NCBI GenBank assembly: GCA_029906195.1
Contig: JARWSJ010000001.1
Coordinates: forward strand, 868,001 to 932,000
DNA length: 64,000 bases
Direction: 5' to 3'
DNA from: Chitinophagaceae bacterium 26-R-25
Lineage (GTDB): Bacteria; Bacteroidota; Bacteroidia; Chitinophagales; Chitinophagaceae
The translations under genes were made by a program, and so were the position numbers. Shown here piece after piece: positions 17,903-27,907 of this stretch. Position 1 is the stretch's first letter; every line of letters begins with the position of its first letter. The notes under the pieces were generated by a model that saw nothing but the letters and a program-made list of their open reading frames with translations, did no database searches and was not told where the DNA came from.

Positions 17903-18403
17903 GTGAAAAAAATCTTCATCTTAGTGATGGGAGTAATTCTCGTGTCTTGTAAAAATGTTGCTGAGAACAGAAACCATAAAGACGATTGTAAAAGTATCGA
18001 CTGTCTTGATATTCATTATAATCTGGATTCTTTGCAAATCAATAAGGGAATTGCAGAGAAAAAAACACTGCTTTTATTCACTGCATGGAATATGAAAGGC
18101 ACAACTATTTTGGATAGCATGCTAAGTAGCAATTCAGAAATTTTCGAAGCCCTTAGCAAGTACACTATAATTGTGCAATACGTAGATGATAAATCGAGGA
18201 TTCAAGCTGATAGTCTTAATACGATAGGGGATATTAACTTGCAATACGAGATGACCAATTTTAATAGGGCCACCCAACCCTTATACATAATATACATAAA
18301 TGGATTGCCAAGGTGCATGTCGGCTTACCTGGGTAAGAGAAAAGAAGATGTTTTACATTTTCTAAATGAATGCAGTTCAACTTCTCCTGTCATTGATTTT
18401 TGA
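17903..18403 (+). CDS. DsbD C-terminal-like thioredoxin-fold lipoprotein lacking the CxxC
   Basis: A 166-residue lipoprotein (GTG start, lipobox VILVSC, Cys16). Residues about 50-160 resemble the C-terminal thioredoxin domain of Bacteroidota DsbD/cytochrome c biogenesis proteins: LLLFTAW corresponds to VFIDFTG, TIIVQYVDDKSRI to VLITLYVDDKTKL, and ATQPLYIIYINGLP to the cis-Pro region NAQPFYVLL. Where the redox motif CVNC should be, the sequence reads M64-K-G-T67, so both catalytic cysteines are gone. The fold should be kept but thiol-disulfide exchange cannot occur at the usual site. Cys29 and Cys34 lie in the N-terminal linker. It is co-transcribed with the OmpH-like gene, 3 nt upstream. The role is unknown; chaperone or regulatory use is possible. 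Confidence 0.6.
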   Translation: MKKIFILVMGVILVSCKNVAENRNHKDDCKSIDCLDIHYNLDSLQINKGIAEKKTLLLFTAWNMKGTTILDSMLSSNSEIFEALSKYTIIVQYVDDKSRIQADSLNTIGDINLQYEMTNFNRATQPLYIIYINGLPRCMSAYLGKRKEDVLHFLNECSSTSPVIDF

Positions 18404-18520
18404 GAATTGATATTATGAATAATTATAAAGTCTAATAGACAACAAGACTTCCAGTCTCCCTTTTTAATTCCACTATTTATTTTTTACTGGCAACAGTGGT
18501 TACTATTTCTAATAATTCAA

Positions 18521-18528
18521 TAAGTTTG
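18521..18528 (+). promoter_or_regulatory. Bacteroidota -7 promoter element before the sigma factor gene
   Basis: TAAGTTTG matches TAnnTTTG exactly and lies 27 nt before the proposed TTG start, placing transcription start near 18534 with a short leader. No clear -33 TTTG is seen. Confidence 0.4.
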
Positions 18529-18554
18529 ACTATCTTATTTTTAATACCCAAAAC

Positions 18555-19115
18555 TTGCCAGCTATTCAATCATACGACGAACATGAACTGCTTTTGCGCA
18601 TGCGGCAAGGGGATGAGTCGGCATTTACACATATATATGGTCAGCACTGGGAGCTGCTGTATGCCATTGCTTACAACCGCACAAAAGATATTCACCTTTC
18701 ACAAGATATTGTCCAGGATGTTTTTGCCAGCCTTTGGAGTAACCGGAACAGGGCTGAGGTTCATTCATTAAAAAGCTATCTGGCTTCTGCGGTCAAATAC
18801 ATGACCCTTGCGCATTTGCGTAAGTCTGGCCGTACTGTTTTGGGTGACGGGCATGTCGGGTCGGAAGAGTCAGGACATAAAACGGTAGAGGAACAAATAG
18901 ATTACAAAAACCTGCTCTCGTATTTGAATAATGAAACGGACAAGCTGCCGGACAAATGCAGGCTGATCTTTAAATACAGCCGAGGAGAGGGACTTTCCGT
19001 AAAGGAGATTGCGACTGAGTTGAATATTTCTCCCCGCACCGTTGAAACGCAGCTATCAAAAGCGCTTCGCGTTCTTCGAAAATCACTCAAAATGATGTTT
19101 TCCTGGTTTTTTTAA
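18555..19115 (+). CDS. ECF RNA polymerase sigma factor (Bacteroidota FecI-like)
   Basis: A 186-residue sigma-70 family ECF factor. Region 2 spans about residues 10-80 (LLLRMRQGDESAFTHIYGQHW, then LSQDIVQDVFASLWSNR, the core-binding and -10 recognition helices). Region 4 spans about 120-180 (LPDKCRLIFKYSRGEGLSVKEIATELNISPRTVETQLSKAL). The start is a TTG: the next in-frame ATG would remove part of region 2.1. It is followed 65 nt later by a FecR anti-sigma gene and then by a SusC receptor with an STN domain, the standard cell-surface signalling order. It should direct transcription of the downstream SusCD operon when the receptor is occupied. Confidence 0.95.
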   Translation: MPAIQSYDEHELLLRMRQGDESAFTHIYGQHWELLYAIAYNRTKDIHLSQDIVQDVFASLWSNRNRAEVHSLKSYLASAVKYMTLAHLRKSGRTVLGDGHVGSEESGHKTVEEQIDYKNLLSYLNNETDKLPDKCRLIFKYSRGEGLSVKEIATELNISPRTVETQLSKALRVLRKSLKMMFSWFF

Positions 19116-19180
19116 AAAAAATTTTCTTTCACGTACGTGTTCCTCCTCTCTTTTTACACTTTACTATAAGAAGCGATACA

Positions 19181-20344
19181 ATGGAGATTACTGAACAACT
19201 TAAGATTGCTATCAACAACTATTTGAATGGCACAGCGACAGATGCGGAAAAGCAACTGGTAAACGAATGGTATTATGCATTTCATGACGAAGTGGTGGAG
19301 GTTGCTGCACCTGTAGAAGATATGCGGATGCTGCTGGAGACGCAAATGAAAGAAAGGATTCTTCAGCAGATTCATCGTGAAAGTGTTGTTGATCCGGCGC
19401 CTGGTGTTCATCGTGTGCGTACGCTGCCCCCATGGAGTTGGGTGGCTGCTGCGTCTATTATACTGGCACTGGGCATTGGCGCTTTCATTTGGACAAATAA
19501 CAGAAAGGACGCGGCTTCTGCCGGCATAGCACAGGTAAAAGTCGATATCGTTCCCGGAAATAGTGGTGCTGTACTTACCCTTGCAAATGGTTCGCAAGTA
19601 TTATTGGATTCGATAAAAAATGGAGTGGTGGCTTTGCAGGGTGGTATTACGGCCAAAGTTCGCAATGGCGCGTTGATCTATGAAGGTAACGGAAATGAAG
19701 TGGCTTATAATGTGGTGAGCACGCCAAAAGGCAGGGAGTACCAGGTTACATTGCCAGACGGCACACAGGTATGGTTAAACGCTGCCAGTTCTATTCGTTA
19801 TCCAACCAAATTCATTGGAGATGAGCGACGAGTGGAGATTACCGGCGAAGCCTATTTTGAAGTAGCTCGAAATAAAGACATGCCTTTTAAGATAAACGTT
19901 GATGGAAAGGGAGAAGTGGAAGTGCTGGGAACCCATTTTAATGTCAATGCTTATACCGATGAACCGCAAATGAATACTACGTTGTTAGAAGGAAGCATCC
20001 GGTTTACAGATTTACAACATAACAAATCTGCTGTAATTGTGCCGGGCGAACAAGTTCAGCTGAATGATGATGGAAAGATGAATGTTAAAAAGAATGTTGA
20101 CCTTGAATCGGTGATAGGTTGGAAGAACGGGAGCTTCAATTTCAGCAGCCAGGATATCGTAACCATTATGCGCCAAATCAGCAGATGGTATGATGTGCAG
20201 GTTGAATACAAAGGAGAAATCAGTCATGAGACATTTACAGGGATAGTGAGTCGTTACAGCGATGTTTCAGAAGTGCTGAGTTTGATGGAAGCTGAAGGCA
20301 TCAAGTTTAAAATTGAGAATAAAAAGATAGTGGTTCAATTCTAG
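19181..20344 (+). CDS. FecR-family anti-sigma factor
   Basis: A 387-residue single-pass inner-membrane protein. A cytoplasmic N-terminal helical domain (about 1-80), which binds the sigma factor, contains the usual NGTATDAEKQLVNEWY. One membrane helix (about 85-105, WVAAASIILALGIGAF) follows. The periplasmic FecR domain (about 115-290) has TPKGREYQVTLPDGTQVWLNA and GEAYFEVARN, and a C-terminal DUF4974-type domain (about 310-387) ends VEYKGEISHETFTGIVSRYS. It relays the state of the STN-bearing receptor encoded next to the ECF factor encoded before it. Full length and intact. Confidence 0.95.
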   Translation: MEITEQLKIAINNYLNGTATDAEKQLVNEWYYAFHDEVVEVAAPVEDMRMLLETQMKERILQQIHRESVVDPAPGVHRVRTLPPWSWVAAASIILALGIGAFIWTNNRKDAASAGIAQVKVDIVPGNSGAVLTLANGSQVLLDSIKNGVVALQGGITAKVRNGALIYEGNGNEVAYNVVSTPKGREYQVTLPDGTQVWLNAASSIRYPTKFIGDERRVEITGEAYFEVARNKDMPFKINVDGKGEVEVLGTHFNVNAYTDEPQMNTTLLEGSIRFTDLQHNKSAVIVPGEQVQLNDDGKMNVKKNVDLESVIGWKNGSFNFSSQDIVTIMRQISRWYDVQVEYKGEISHETFTGIVSRYSDVSEVLSLMEAEGIKFKIENKKIVVQF

Positions 20345-20571
20345 AATCGAAGCAGGACAAATTATTTTTTAATCATAAAAAAAAGGAGGAACTAAGGGTC
20401 TCAACGATATATTCAACATGCCGGAAAAACGCTATACTTAACAACTGCCACAGTTAATACCCTGCCAACAAAAAATTGGCGGTCTATTATATCAAAACTA
20501 ACTATTACGAACATTTGATCACGTTCACGCTGCTTCTACGGGCGGTGTAACGGGAATCATGCAAAGTATGT

Positions 20572-23500
20572 ATGCTTATGAAATTGAAAATGACTTTGGT
20601 TCTTCTGAGTTCCTTATTCACATTGGCGTCCATCAAAGCCCAAAACATCAGTCTCTCCTTAAAGGATGCTTCATTACAAACCGTTTTTAAAGAAATTAAC
20701 AGGCAAACAAATTTCAGTTTTTTCTGCAAGGATGAAACCTTGAACCGGGCAGGAAAAGTTACCATCGAAGTGTCAGATGCTTCCTTGGATGATGTAATGA
20801 AACGTTGCCTGAATGGCAAAAACCTCAACTATTCTATTGAGGGGAAAAAAATAGTAATTAAACAAAAGGACGCTCCTCCCAAATCGAATGCGAATGAATA
20901 TGAGTCAGCACAGGACCGGATTATAAAGGGACGTGTTACCAATGAATCTGGCGAGGCTGTGCCCGGTGTTTCGGTAACGGTGAAAGGCACGACCAGGGGA
21001 ACTTCTACCAATACTGATGGTTTTTATCAGCTGAATGTAACCAGTTCAGATAGGGTGCTTGTATTTAGCGGTGCAAGTATGAAAACAAAGGAAGTGGTGA
21101 TTTCGGGAGAACCTATGATGAATGTGACTTTAAGTCCTAAGGTTACCGGAATGGGAGATGTGGTGGTAACCGGTATCGTAAACCGGAATAAAAACAGTTT
21201 TACAGGGGCCGCTACAATTTTGTCCAAAGAAGATCTGTTTAAAGTGACCAATAAGAATCTTATGCAAAGCCTTAAGGTTCTGGAACCTTCGCTGATGATA
21301 TTCGATAACCTCACTATGGGCTCTGATCCCAATCAAATGCCCGACATGAACTTAAGAGGTACTTCTTCTTTTCCGCAACAACAGGATGTGGACCTGAAAG
21401 GAGGATACGTTAACAACCCCAATCAGCCGCTTTTCATTCTGGATGGTTTTGAAGCCAGTCTTACAAAAGTGGTTGACCTCGACATGAACCGCATTGAGAG
21501 CGTTACTATTTTGAAAGACGCTTCTGCAAAAGCTTTGTACGGATCGAAAGCTGCCAACGGTGTGGTCGTTATTGAAACAAAAAAACTTACCGGTGGCCAG
21601 GCAAAGATATCTTACAGCGGAAGCCTTGATTGGGAAATGCCCGATCTTTCGAGCTATAATCTTATGAACTCTGCAGAAAAGCTGCAGGCCGAAAAGATCT
21701 ACGGTATGTATTCTCAAAATCCGACGGTGGTTCCAAACTTCCAAACACAGCTAACACTGGATCAGCAGTATAACGCCCACCTTTCGGCGGTGCTGGCTGG
21801 CGTAAACACCGACTGGTCATCTTTGCCACTGCGCAATGGACTGGGACAAAAACATGCATTGTCTGTCGAACTCGGTGAAAAAAATCTGAACGTGATCGCC
21901 GATTTTTCCTACAACAATATTCAGGGTGTAATGAAAGGTTCAGCGAGAAATACTTTCGCTACTTCCATTGCACTGTCCTACAGATACAAGAAGTTATTGT
22001 TTCGTGATATCCTAAGTGTTACCAGTAACAAAGGAACAAACTCTCCCTATGGCACCTTTGGTGACTATTCAAAAATGAATCCTTACTGGACACCGTATGA
22101 TTCATTCGGAATTGTTAAGAGGAACGCTGAAACCGGCATCATTCCCTATACCGGATATTCCGGCATTGGTAGTTTATATGCACCCAATCCATTGTATAAT
22201 TCAACGCTCAATATTAAACTGACAAATGAGTACATAGACGTTACAGATAATTTCTATACAGAAATGACTATCCTGCCAGGCTTGAAAACGACGTTAAGAG
22301 CCGGCGTGACTGCCACAAAAAACCAGGCAGATGAATTTTATCCGGCCAACTATTCAAAGTTTGACAGTTATACCGGCCCTGATTTTTTCAGAAAAGGATC
22401 CTATAAACGCAATGAGGGCGACCAGGTGAGATACAGCGGCGACCTTAACGTCAATTACTCAAAAGTGTTCCGCGACAAACACTTCTTCTTTGCCAATATA
22501 GGCGGTAACATGAGTGAAAATAGTTTTGAAGAAGTAGTGTATCAAGCTGAGGGATTTCCTAATGATAGAATGACCGACATCTTATTCGCCAATCAATACG
22601 CCAAGTACAACAGCCGCCCAACAGGTACAGAGGGAACTTCCCGCGATGTTGGCGTGTTGTCCGTTGTCAACTATTCCTACGACAATCGTTTTTTTGCTGA
22701 TGCCACATACAGGGCCAGTGCGTCTTCGCAATTTGGCGCCAACAACAGATGGGGGAATTTTTGGAGCGCGGGTGTTGGCTGGAACATTCAAAATGAAAAA
22801 TGGGTACAGAGTCTGAACGTGTTTGATCGGTTGAAACTACGCGGATCAGTTGGCTCGACCGGTTCCCAGAACTTTAGTTCCTATCAATCCATCGCCACTT
22901 ACAAATATTACCTCGATAAAGTGTACACGAACTATCTGGGCGCTTACCTGATGGGACTTGCCAATCCGGACCTGAAATGGCAACAGAAAATGGATTATAA
23001 CGTAGGGCTTGATTTTACTATAAAGAAAAAATTGGTTGGTCGTATAGATGTATACCAGAGCAATACGTTGAACACCCTGATTGATTATTCCGTTGCTCCT
23101 TCTACGGGTTTTGCTTCGGTGAAAGAAAACCTCGGCAAAATAAGGAACGTGGGTATTGAAGGAATGCTTACTTATACTTTTTATGCCAACCCGAAAACAA
23201 GGTCATTCTTTTCAATTACCGGCTCGGCCATTCATAACGAGAATAAGATCGTTTCCATTTCGGATGCTTTAAGGGCCTACAACGAAGCCCAGGATAAGAT
23301 TGCAAACGACAAGTTCAATAATAAGGCCGTTGTTAAATACTATGAAGGGATGTCGATGAATTCTATCTGGGCGGTTCGCTCAATGGGAATAGACCCGGCA
23401 AATGGCCAGGAGATCTATCTTGATAAAAAGGGAAATAAAACCTACACTTATTCTGCGACAGACCAGGTGGTGGTGGGCGATAACATGCCAAAATTAACCG

Positions 23501-23979
23501 GAACACTTGGTTTCAATGGCGAGTACAAGGGCCTGGGATTAAACGTGTTTTTCAGGTATCTCTATGGTGCACAATTATACAATCAAACATTGGTAGACAG
23601 GGTTGAAAATGTGGACATGAGTTTTAACGTAGATAAGAGAGTGTTAAACAGTACATGGCAAAAGCCGGGCGATGTAAAACCTTACAAGTCTCTCGCAGCC
23701 GTGAGTGTTCAAAACCCTGATGGAACTTATACTGTAAAATACACGAGAACCCAACCCAGCGACCGGTTTGTGCAGAACAGGAACGAATTCAGCCTCGCTT
23801 CTGTAAATCTCTCTTACGATTTCTACAGATGGAAATTTGTAAAAAGCATTGGTATGGAGCGCTTACGTTGTGGCTTTTATATGAACGATGTCTTTATGCT
23901 GTCGTCTATAAGAGTTGAACGTGGATTGAATTATCCATTTTCAAGGAAGTTTTCTTTCTCACTCCAGACAACATTTTAA
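20572..23979 (+). CDS. SusC/RagA TonB-dependent receptor with STN signalling domain
   Basis: An 1135-residue outer-membrane receptor. After the signal peptide (to about 24) comes an STN domain (about 25-105: ISLSLKDASLQTVFKEINRQ ending IEGKKIVIKQK) that contacts FecR, then a carboxypeptidase-regulatory-like domain (IKGRVTNESGEAVPGVSVTV), then the plug (FILDGFEASLTKVVDLDMNR, SAKALYGSKAANGVVVIETK), then the barrel to the C-terminal Phe. The plug sequence TGMGDVVVTGIVNRNKNSFTGA is a divergent form of the usual VVVVGYG motif. It is followed by susD 44 nt later. The STN domain plus adjacent FecI/FecR genes make this a substrate-sensing uptake system. The substrate is unknown. Confidence 0.95.
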   Translation: MLMKLKMTLVLLSSLFTLASIKAQNISLSLKDASLQTVFKEINRQTNFSFFCKDETLNRAGKVTIEVSDASLDDVMKRCLNGKNLNYSIEGKKIVIKQKDAPPKSNANEYESAQDRIIKGRVTNESGEAVPGVSVTVKGTTRGTSTNTDGFYQLNVTSSDRVLVFSGASMKTKEVVISGEPMMNVTLSPKVTGMGDVVVTGIVNRNKNSFTGAATILSKEDLFKVTNKNLMQSLKVLEPSLMIFDNLTMGSDPNQMPDMNLRGTSSFPQQQDVDLKGGYVNNPNQPLFILDGFEASLTKVVDLDMNRIESVTILKDASAKALYGSKAANGVVVIETKKLTGGQAKISYSGSLDWEMPDLSSYNLMNSAEKLQAEKIYGMYSQNPTVVPNFQTQLTLDQQYNAHLSAVLAGVNTDWSSLPLRNGLGQKHALSVELGEKNLNVIADFSYNNIQGVMKGSARNTFATSIALSYRYKKLLFRDILSVTSNKGTNSPYGTFGDYSKMNPYWTPYDSFGIVKRNAETGIIPYTGYSGIGSLYAPNPLYNSTLNIKLTNEYIDVTDNFYTEMTILPGLKTTLRAGVTATKNQADEFYPANYSKFDSYTGPDFFRKGSYKRNEGDQVRYSGDLNVNYSKVFRDKHFFFANIGGNMSENSFEEVVYQAEGFPNDRMTDILFANQYAKYNSRPTGTEGTSRDVGVLSVVNYSYDNRFFADATYRASASSQFGANNRWGNFWSAGVGWNIQNEKWVQSLNVFDRLKLRGSVGSTGSQNFSSYQSIATYKYYLDKVYTNYLGAYLMGLANPDLKWQQKMDYNVGLDFTIKKKLVGRIDVYQSNTLNTLIDYSVAPSTGFASVKENLGKIRNVGIEGMLTYTFYANPKTRSFFSITGSAIHNENKIVSISDALRAYNEAQDKIANDKFNNKAVVKYYEGMSMNSIWAVRSMGIDPANGQEIYLDKKGNKTYTYSATDQVVVGDNMPKLTGTLGFNGEYKGLGLNVFFRYLYGAQLYNQTLVDRVENVDMSFNVDKRVLNSTWQKPGDVKPYKSLAAVSVQNPDGTYTVKYTRTQPSDRFVQNRNEFSLASVNLSYDFYRWKFVKSIGMERLRCGFYMNDVFMLSSIRVERGLNYPFSRKFSFSLQTTF

Positions 23980-24023
23980 CAGACGGTCCCTGGAATTGAA
24001 TAACCAATTACTAAACTAACAGT

Positions 24024-25502
24024 ATGAAAAAATTAATTGTAATAGCAGTGATTTTCGCTGGATTAACATCTTGTAAAAAGTGGCTGGAGATTTCTCCCAA
24101 GTCGCAGATTGCAGCGAATAAATTATTCGAATCGGAGCAGGGGTTTAAAGATGCGTTAATCGGTAACTACCTGTTGATGACAAATACCAACACCTACGGA
24201 TTTGAGAATAACGTTGGATTTGTTGATGCCCTGGGCCAACAATATTATATCGCCACGTCAAGCAATCCGTACTATTATACATCGCTGTACCAATATGATC
24301 AATTGACGGTTGTTCCAAAAATTGAAAACATCTGGGCGGGCAATTACAATGTAATCGCCAACCTGAACAATCTCATTGAAAATATAGACCAGAAGAAAAG
24401 CATGCTGCACCCTGCAAACTATGCTTTCATAAAAGGAGAAAGCGTAGGACTAAGGGCGTTCCTGCACTTTGATCTTCTGCGTTTATTTGGCTACGGAAAC
24501 CTTGTCAATGATCCTTCCAAGCTATCCGTCAAAATTCTTCCTTACGTAACAAAATACTCAAAGGCGAAAACATTTCCCTGCACCATTGCGGACTACATTG
24601 ATTCCCTGAAAAAAGATCTTAGCACAGCAGAGGCATTGCTGGCGCCCTATGATTCTATTTCACTTTTAAAAAATACACTGGAAATACCTAATGCCGATTT
24701 GTTTTACAACGACAGAAGAATGCGTTTCAATTATTTTGCCGTGAAAGCAACGCAAGCCCGCTTGTATCTGTGGACCGGTGAATATGACAAAGCCATTGCG
24801 GCGGCCAATAAAGTGATAACAGGTGGCATGCAGAACCTCGTTACTTTTAATAGCGGAAATATCAATGATCCTAACCCGGTAAACAAAGACTACACCTTTA
24901 GTACAGAGCATGTTTTTTCTTTGAATGTTCAGAACTTATACGACATCGTGCGTCCCTTCATTCAGCAGTATGCCTTAGATGGTATCAATATCAATTATTC
25001 GCGGCTCAATCATAATGGCACGGTTGCAAATAACCTGTATGAAACCGCCACGAAGCCCAACATGTCATTGTCAGACTACCGTTACAAGGAGTTGTATAAT
25101 AAAGTTTCCACTTCGGATTTCCTGCTGCTGAAATTCAACTACGTTAATAATTCCACATTCAAGGACAGGATGCCTATTATTAAACTCCCTGAAATGTTCT
25201 ATGTACTTGCCGAGGCCAATAACGAAACCGGCAACCAGGTAAATGCAGTAAACTACCTGAACACCGTGAGAATAAACCGTGGGATTTCAAGTCAGTATAA
25301 TTTGACAACAAACATTTCAAAGGACAGCGTTGCTATTGAAATTGAAAAGGAATACAGAAAGGAATTTGTGAGCGAGGGACAACTCTTTTACTACTACAAA
25401 AGACGAGGCAAAGCAAACATTCCCGGCACTTCAAAATTCATGGATAACAATGTCTATGTTTTGCCATTGCCGCAAAAAGAACTCGAAATGGGAGGACAAT
25501 AA
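24024..25502 (+). CDS. SusD/RagB-family outer-membrane lipoprotein (second locus)
   Basis: A 492-residue SusD homologue. Lipobox AGLTSC, then KKWLEISPKSQIAANKLFESEQGF, the canonical mature N-terminus. TPR-like helices include AFIKGESVGLRAFLHFDLLRLFGYG and ATQARLYLWTGEYDKAIAAANKV. The C-terminus has IEKEYRKEFVSEGQLFYYYKRRG and YVLPLPQKELEMGGQ, typical of the subgroup that travels with DUF4843 and PKD-like lipoproteins. It partners the STN-type SusC encoded upstream and is co-transcribed with the two lipoprotein genes that follow. Confidence 0.95.
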   Translation: MKKLIVIAVIFAGLTSCKKWLEISPKSQIAANKLFESEQGFKDALIGNYLLMTNTNTYGFENNVGFVDALGQQYYIATSSNPYYYTSLYQYDQLTVVPKIENIWAGNYNVIANLNNLIENIDQKKSMLHPANYAFIKGESVGLRAFLHFDLLRLFGYGNLVNDPSKLSVKILPYVTKYSKAKTFPCTIADYIDSLKKDLSTAEALLAPYDSISLLKNTLEIPNADLFYNDRRMRFNYFAVKATQARLYLWTGEYDKAIAAANKVITGGMQNLVTFNSGNINDPNPVNKDYTFSTEHVFSLNVQNLYDIVRPFIQQYALDGININYSRLNHNGTVANNLYETATKPNMSLSDYRYKELYNKVSTSDFLLLKFNYVNNSTFKDRMPIIKLPEMFYVLAEANNETGNQVNAVNYLNTVRINRGISSQYNLTTNISKDSVAIEIEKEYRKEFVSEGQLFYYYKRRGKANIPGTSKFMDNNVYVLPLPQKELEMGGQ

Positions 25503-25547
25503 TCCTTTCCAAAAAAACTAAAGCCAAAACTTTTAAATAGAACAATC

Positions 25548-26273
25548 ATGAAACAATTATTAAAATATTCAAGTCTCATAGTTGTCTTTTTAGCATCCTG
25601 CAAAAAGGAAGAAATTAAAGTTTACAAAGATGCACCTGCAGTATATTTTACCGCACCTACTTATTCCTATTCGTTTACACAAGATATTGACTCCAGCGCC
25701 AAGACGATTTATTTGGCGGTGAAACTATCTGGCAATAAAAGCGATCATGACAGGTTGTTCAATATTCAAATCGTTAATGACAGCAACACCAATGTGCCCT
25801 CCACACTCTACGAAATCAAGCCGGGGCTGGTGCCTGGAAATAGCTTTGATGGGAAAGTAGCCATTGTTCTAAAAAGAAATCCAACGGTAGATACCTCTAT
25901 TGTAAAGATGAGGGTTCAGCTGGTGGGCTCTAATGAACTGGATCCAATGCTGAGCCCGATTGTGGACATAACGTGGACAGGAAAAATAATTCAGCCCTCT
26001 AACTGGAAATGGTTGAAGTATTATTTTGGAACACCGTTTTCAACAGGCTGGTACAAGTTTATGATACAGGCAGCAGGCGTATCCTCTTTCCCTTACGATC
26101 CTACTCAGGCGGCGGCGGACCCTGTGACCTGGTGGTGGAATGCAAACCAGATACAGGCATATGGTTTAAAAGTAAAAGAAGCGTTGATAAAATACAATGC
26201 GGAACACCCGGGCAATGAATTGAAACACGATGATGGCGCTTATGCCGGGCAGTTAGTTACAATGCCGATTTAG
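25548..26273 (+). CDS. DUF4843-family lipoprotein
   Basis: A 241-residue lipoprotein (lipobox VVFLASC, then KKEEIKVYKDAPAVYF). The order (beta-sandwich N-terminal half with PSTLYEIKPGLVPGNSFDGK, then WKWLKYYFGTPFSTGWYKFM near the C-terminus) fits the DUF4843 family, found almost only between susD and a PKD-like lipoprotein gene in Bacteroidota. It is presumably exposed at the surface as an accessory to the SusCD complex. It starts 45 nt after susD and ends 34 nt before the next gene. The biochemical role is unknown. Confidence 0.8.
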   Translation: MKQLLKYSSLIVVFLASCKKEEIKVYKDAPAVYFTAPTYSYSFTQDIDSSAKTIYLAVKLSGNKSDHDRLFNIQIVNDSNTNVPSTLYEIKPGLVPGNSFDGKVAIVLKRNPTVDTSIVKMRVQLVGSNELDPMLSPIVDITWTGKIIQPSNWKWLKYYFGTPFSTGWYKFMIQAAGVSSFPYDPTQAAADPVTWWWNANQIQAYGLKVKEALIKYNAEHPGNELKHDDGAYAGQLVTMPI

Positions 26274-26307
26274 TATGCAAATGAATTCTTAAATCAAATT
26301 TACCTTT

Positions 26308-27888
26308 GTGAAAAAAATATCTCCATACATACTGCTGTTCATTTCTGTATTGGCCGTATCCTGCTTAAAGGACCGCACCAATTATAACATACATACCCCT
26401 AGCCCTATTGTTATTGACACGACAGGTGTTCCCGGTTCTTTTGTTGTATTTCAAATGGATACTTTGAGAGTTAGTCCCAATATTTCCAAAGCTGGAATGA
26501 ACACGGACAATCTGACTTACAGCTGGACCATGAATTATTTCCAGGGTTACAAACGTGTCATAGGCACGCAGAAGAAACTGGTAGGAGTAGTTACAGAGGC
26601 GCCGAATTCAAGCGCCTATTCACTTATATTGACAGTAACGGATACTACTACCAATCTCAAGGCATTCTTTTCGTGGATCGTTATCGTGAATCCCCGCTTT
26701 GGTGAAGGATTGGTGGTAGCTGATACAAAAGATGGAGTAAACACTGATCTGAACCTGATCATGGCTTATAATTTCACTTCAAACATTTTATACGATAGTG
26801 TTAGCACTACTTACAGAAATCTGTACAGCTCTGCCAACGGGGCACCCCTTACCGGCATTGTTAAGGGTGTGGCTTACATGAACTATCAAAACAATCGGGT
26901 GCTCACCTGTATAACAGACAATGCCATAACCCGTGTCAACCCTATCAGCTACATATACACTAAACTAGGGAACGATAATTTTATACTTCCTCCGGCTGCA
27001 ATAAGTCCAAACATGGTGCAGAGCGTGGCCGTAAATAATGCGCATGAGTATCTCGTTAACAACGGAAAAGTGCATAGCCGGTACGGAACTAATTTTCAAT
27101 ACGGATATGCCTTCCTGTTTGACAAGACAGATTACGTGTGTCAAAAAATGTGTGGCCTGCAAACGGCCACTACCAATGGTGGAGCTGTTTATGATGAAAA
27201 AAACAACAGGTTCCTTCTGTTGCCTACCATCACTTCCAATTCTGCTCCATTGGCCGCCTATCCTGTATTTGACAACTCCAGTCCTTCGCCCGCATTTGAT
27301 CCGGGTAACATGGGAAATAAAACTTGTTTGAACATGGAGGAAGGCTATAATCAAAAAGTGTTTGCCGTAATGAAGACAAGGGATCTGGATCAATATGCTG
27401 TTTACCAGCTGTCGGTATTATCGCCCGTAAACGGTAAAATGGGTTATGCTATCAACGACCTGAGTGGCAATCCGGAAATAGGCCAATCGAAATTTTATAC
27501 TGAGTCTACACAGGAAAACGTGCTGTTTTATGCGACCGATACTAAAGTGTATTCAACAACGCTTTTGACAGGAGGTGGCACCAGCCCCACTGTGCGATAC
27601 ACGGTTGCGAATGGAGAAAAGATCACCGGAATGAAAATGCATATTAAAGGAGGCAGAATGTCATTGCCTAGTTTAACTGCTCCCGATGACTATACGCAAA
27701 GGATATCCGCATCTTCAGCCAACAGATTGTTGCTGTTGAGTACATACAATGAAAGCACCAAAGAAGGAAAGATCATCGCCATTCCGCTGCAAACACTAGG
27801 AGTGGGCGGACTTGTAACAGATCCGGCATATATAAAAACATACGGCGGCTTTGGAAAAATAACGGCATTTAATTTCCAGGCACCATAA
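26308..27888 (+). CDS. PKD-like family lipoprotein of SusCD loci
   Basis: A 526-residue lipoprotein with a GTG start; lipobox SVLAVSC followed by LKDRTNYNIHTPSPI. An N-terminal PKD-like beta domain (about 35-130: YSWTMNYFQGYKRVIGTQKK, AYSLILTVTDTTTNLKAFFSW) leads into a long region that looks like a beta-propeller (repeated short segments such as GLVVADTKDG, ENVLFYATDTKVYST, RLLLLSTYNES). Members of this family accompany DUF4843 genes. It is probably a surface binding component of the uptake complex. No catalytic motif is visible. It is 19 nt before the TlpA-like gene. Confidence 0.8.
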   Translation: MKKISPYILLFISVLAVSCLKDRTNYNIHTPSPIVIDTTGVPGSFVVFQMDTLRVSPNISKAGMNTDNLTYSWTMNYFQGYKRVIGTQKKLVGVVTEAPNSSAYSLILTVTDTTTNLKAFFSWIVIVNPRFGEGLVVADTKDGVNTDLNLIMAYNFTSNILYDSVSTTYRNLYSSANGAPLTGIVKGVAYMNYQNNRVLTCITDNAITRVNPISYIYTKLGNDNFILPPAAISPNMVQSVAVNNAHEYLVNNGKVHSRYGTNFQYGYAFLFDKTDYVCQKMCGLQTATTNGGAVYDEKNNRFLLLPTITSNSAPLAAYPVFDNSSPSPAFDPGNMGNKTCLNMEEGYNQKVFAVMKTRDLDQYAVYQLSVLSPVNGKMGYAINDLSGNPEIGQSKFYTESTQENVLFYATDTKVYSTTLLTGGGTSPTVRYTVANGEKITGMKMHIKGGRMSLPSLTAPDDYTQRISASSANRLLLLSTYNESTKEGKIIAIPLQTLGVGGLVTDPAYIKTYGGFGKITAFNFQAP

Positions 27889-27907
27889 ACTTGTAAAACA
27901 ACAATTA

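Noticed and set aside
26301-26308. TACCTTTG as an internal promoter within the SusCD operon
   Set aside because: It overlaps the GTG start of the PKD-like gene, so a transcript from it could not express that gene.
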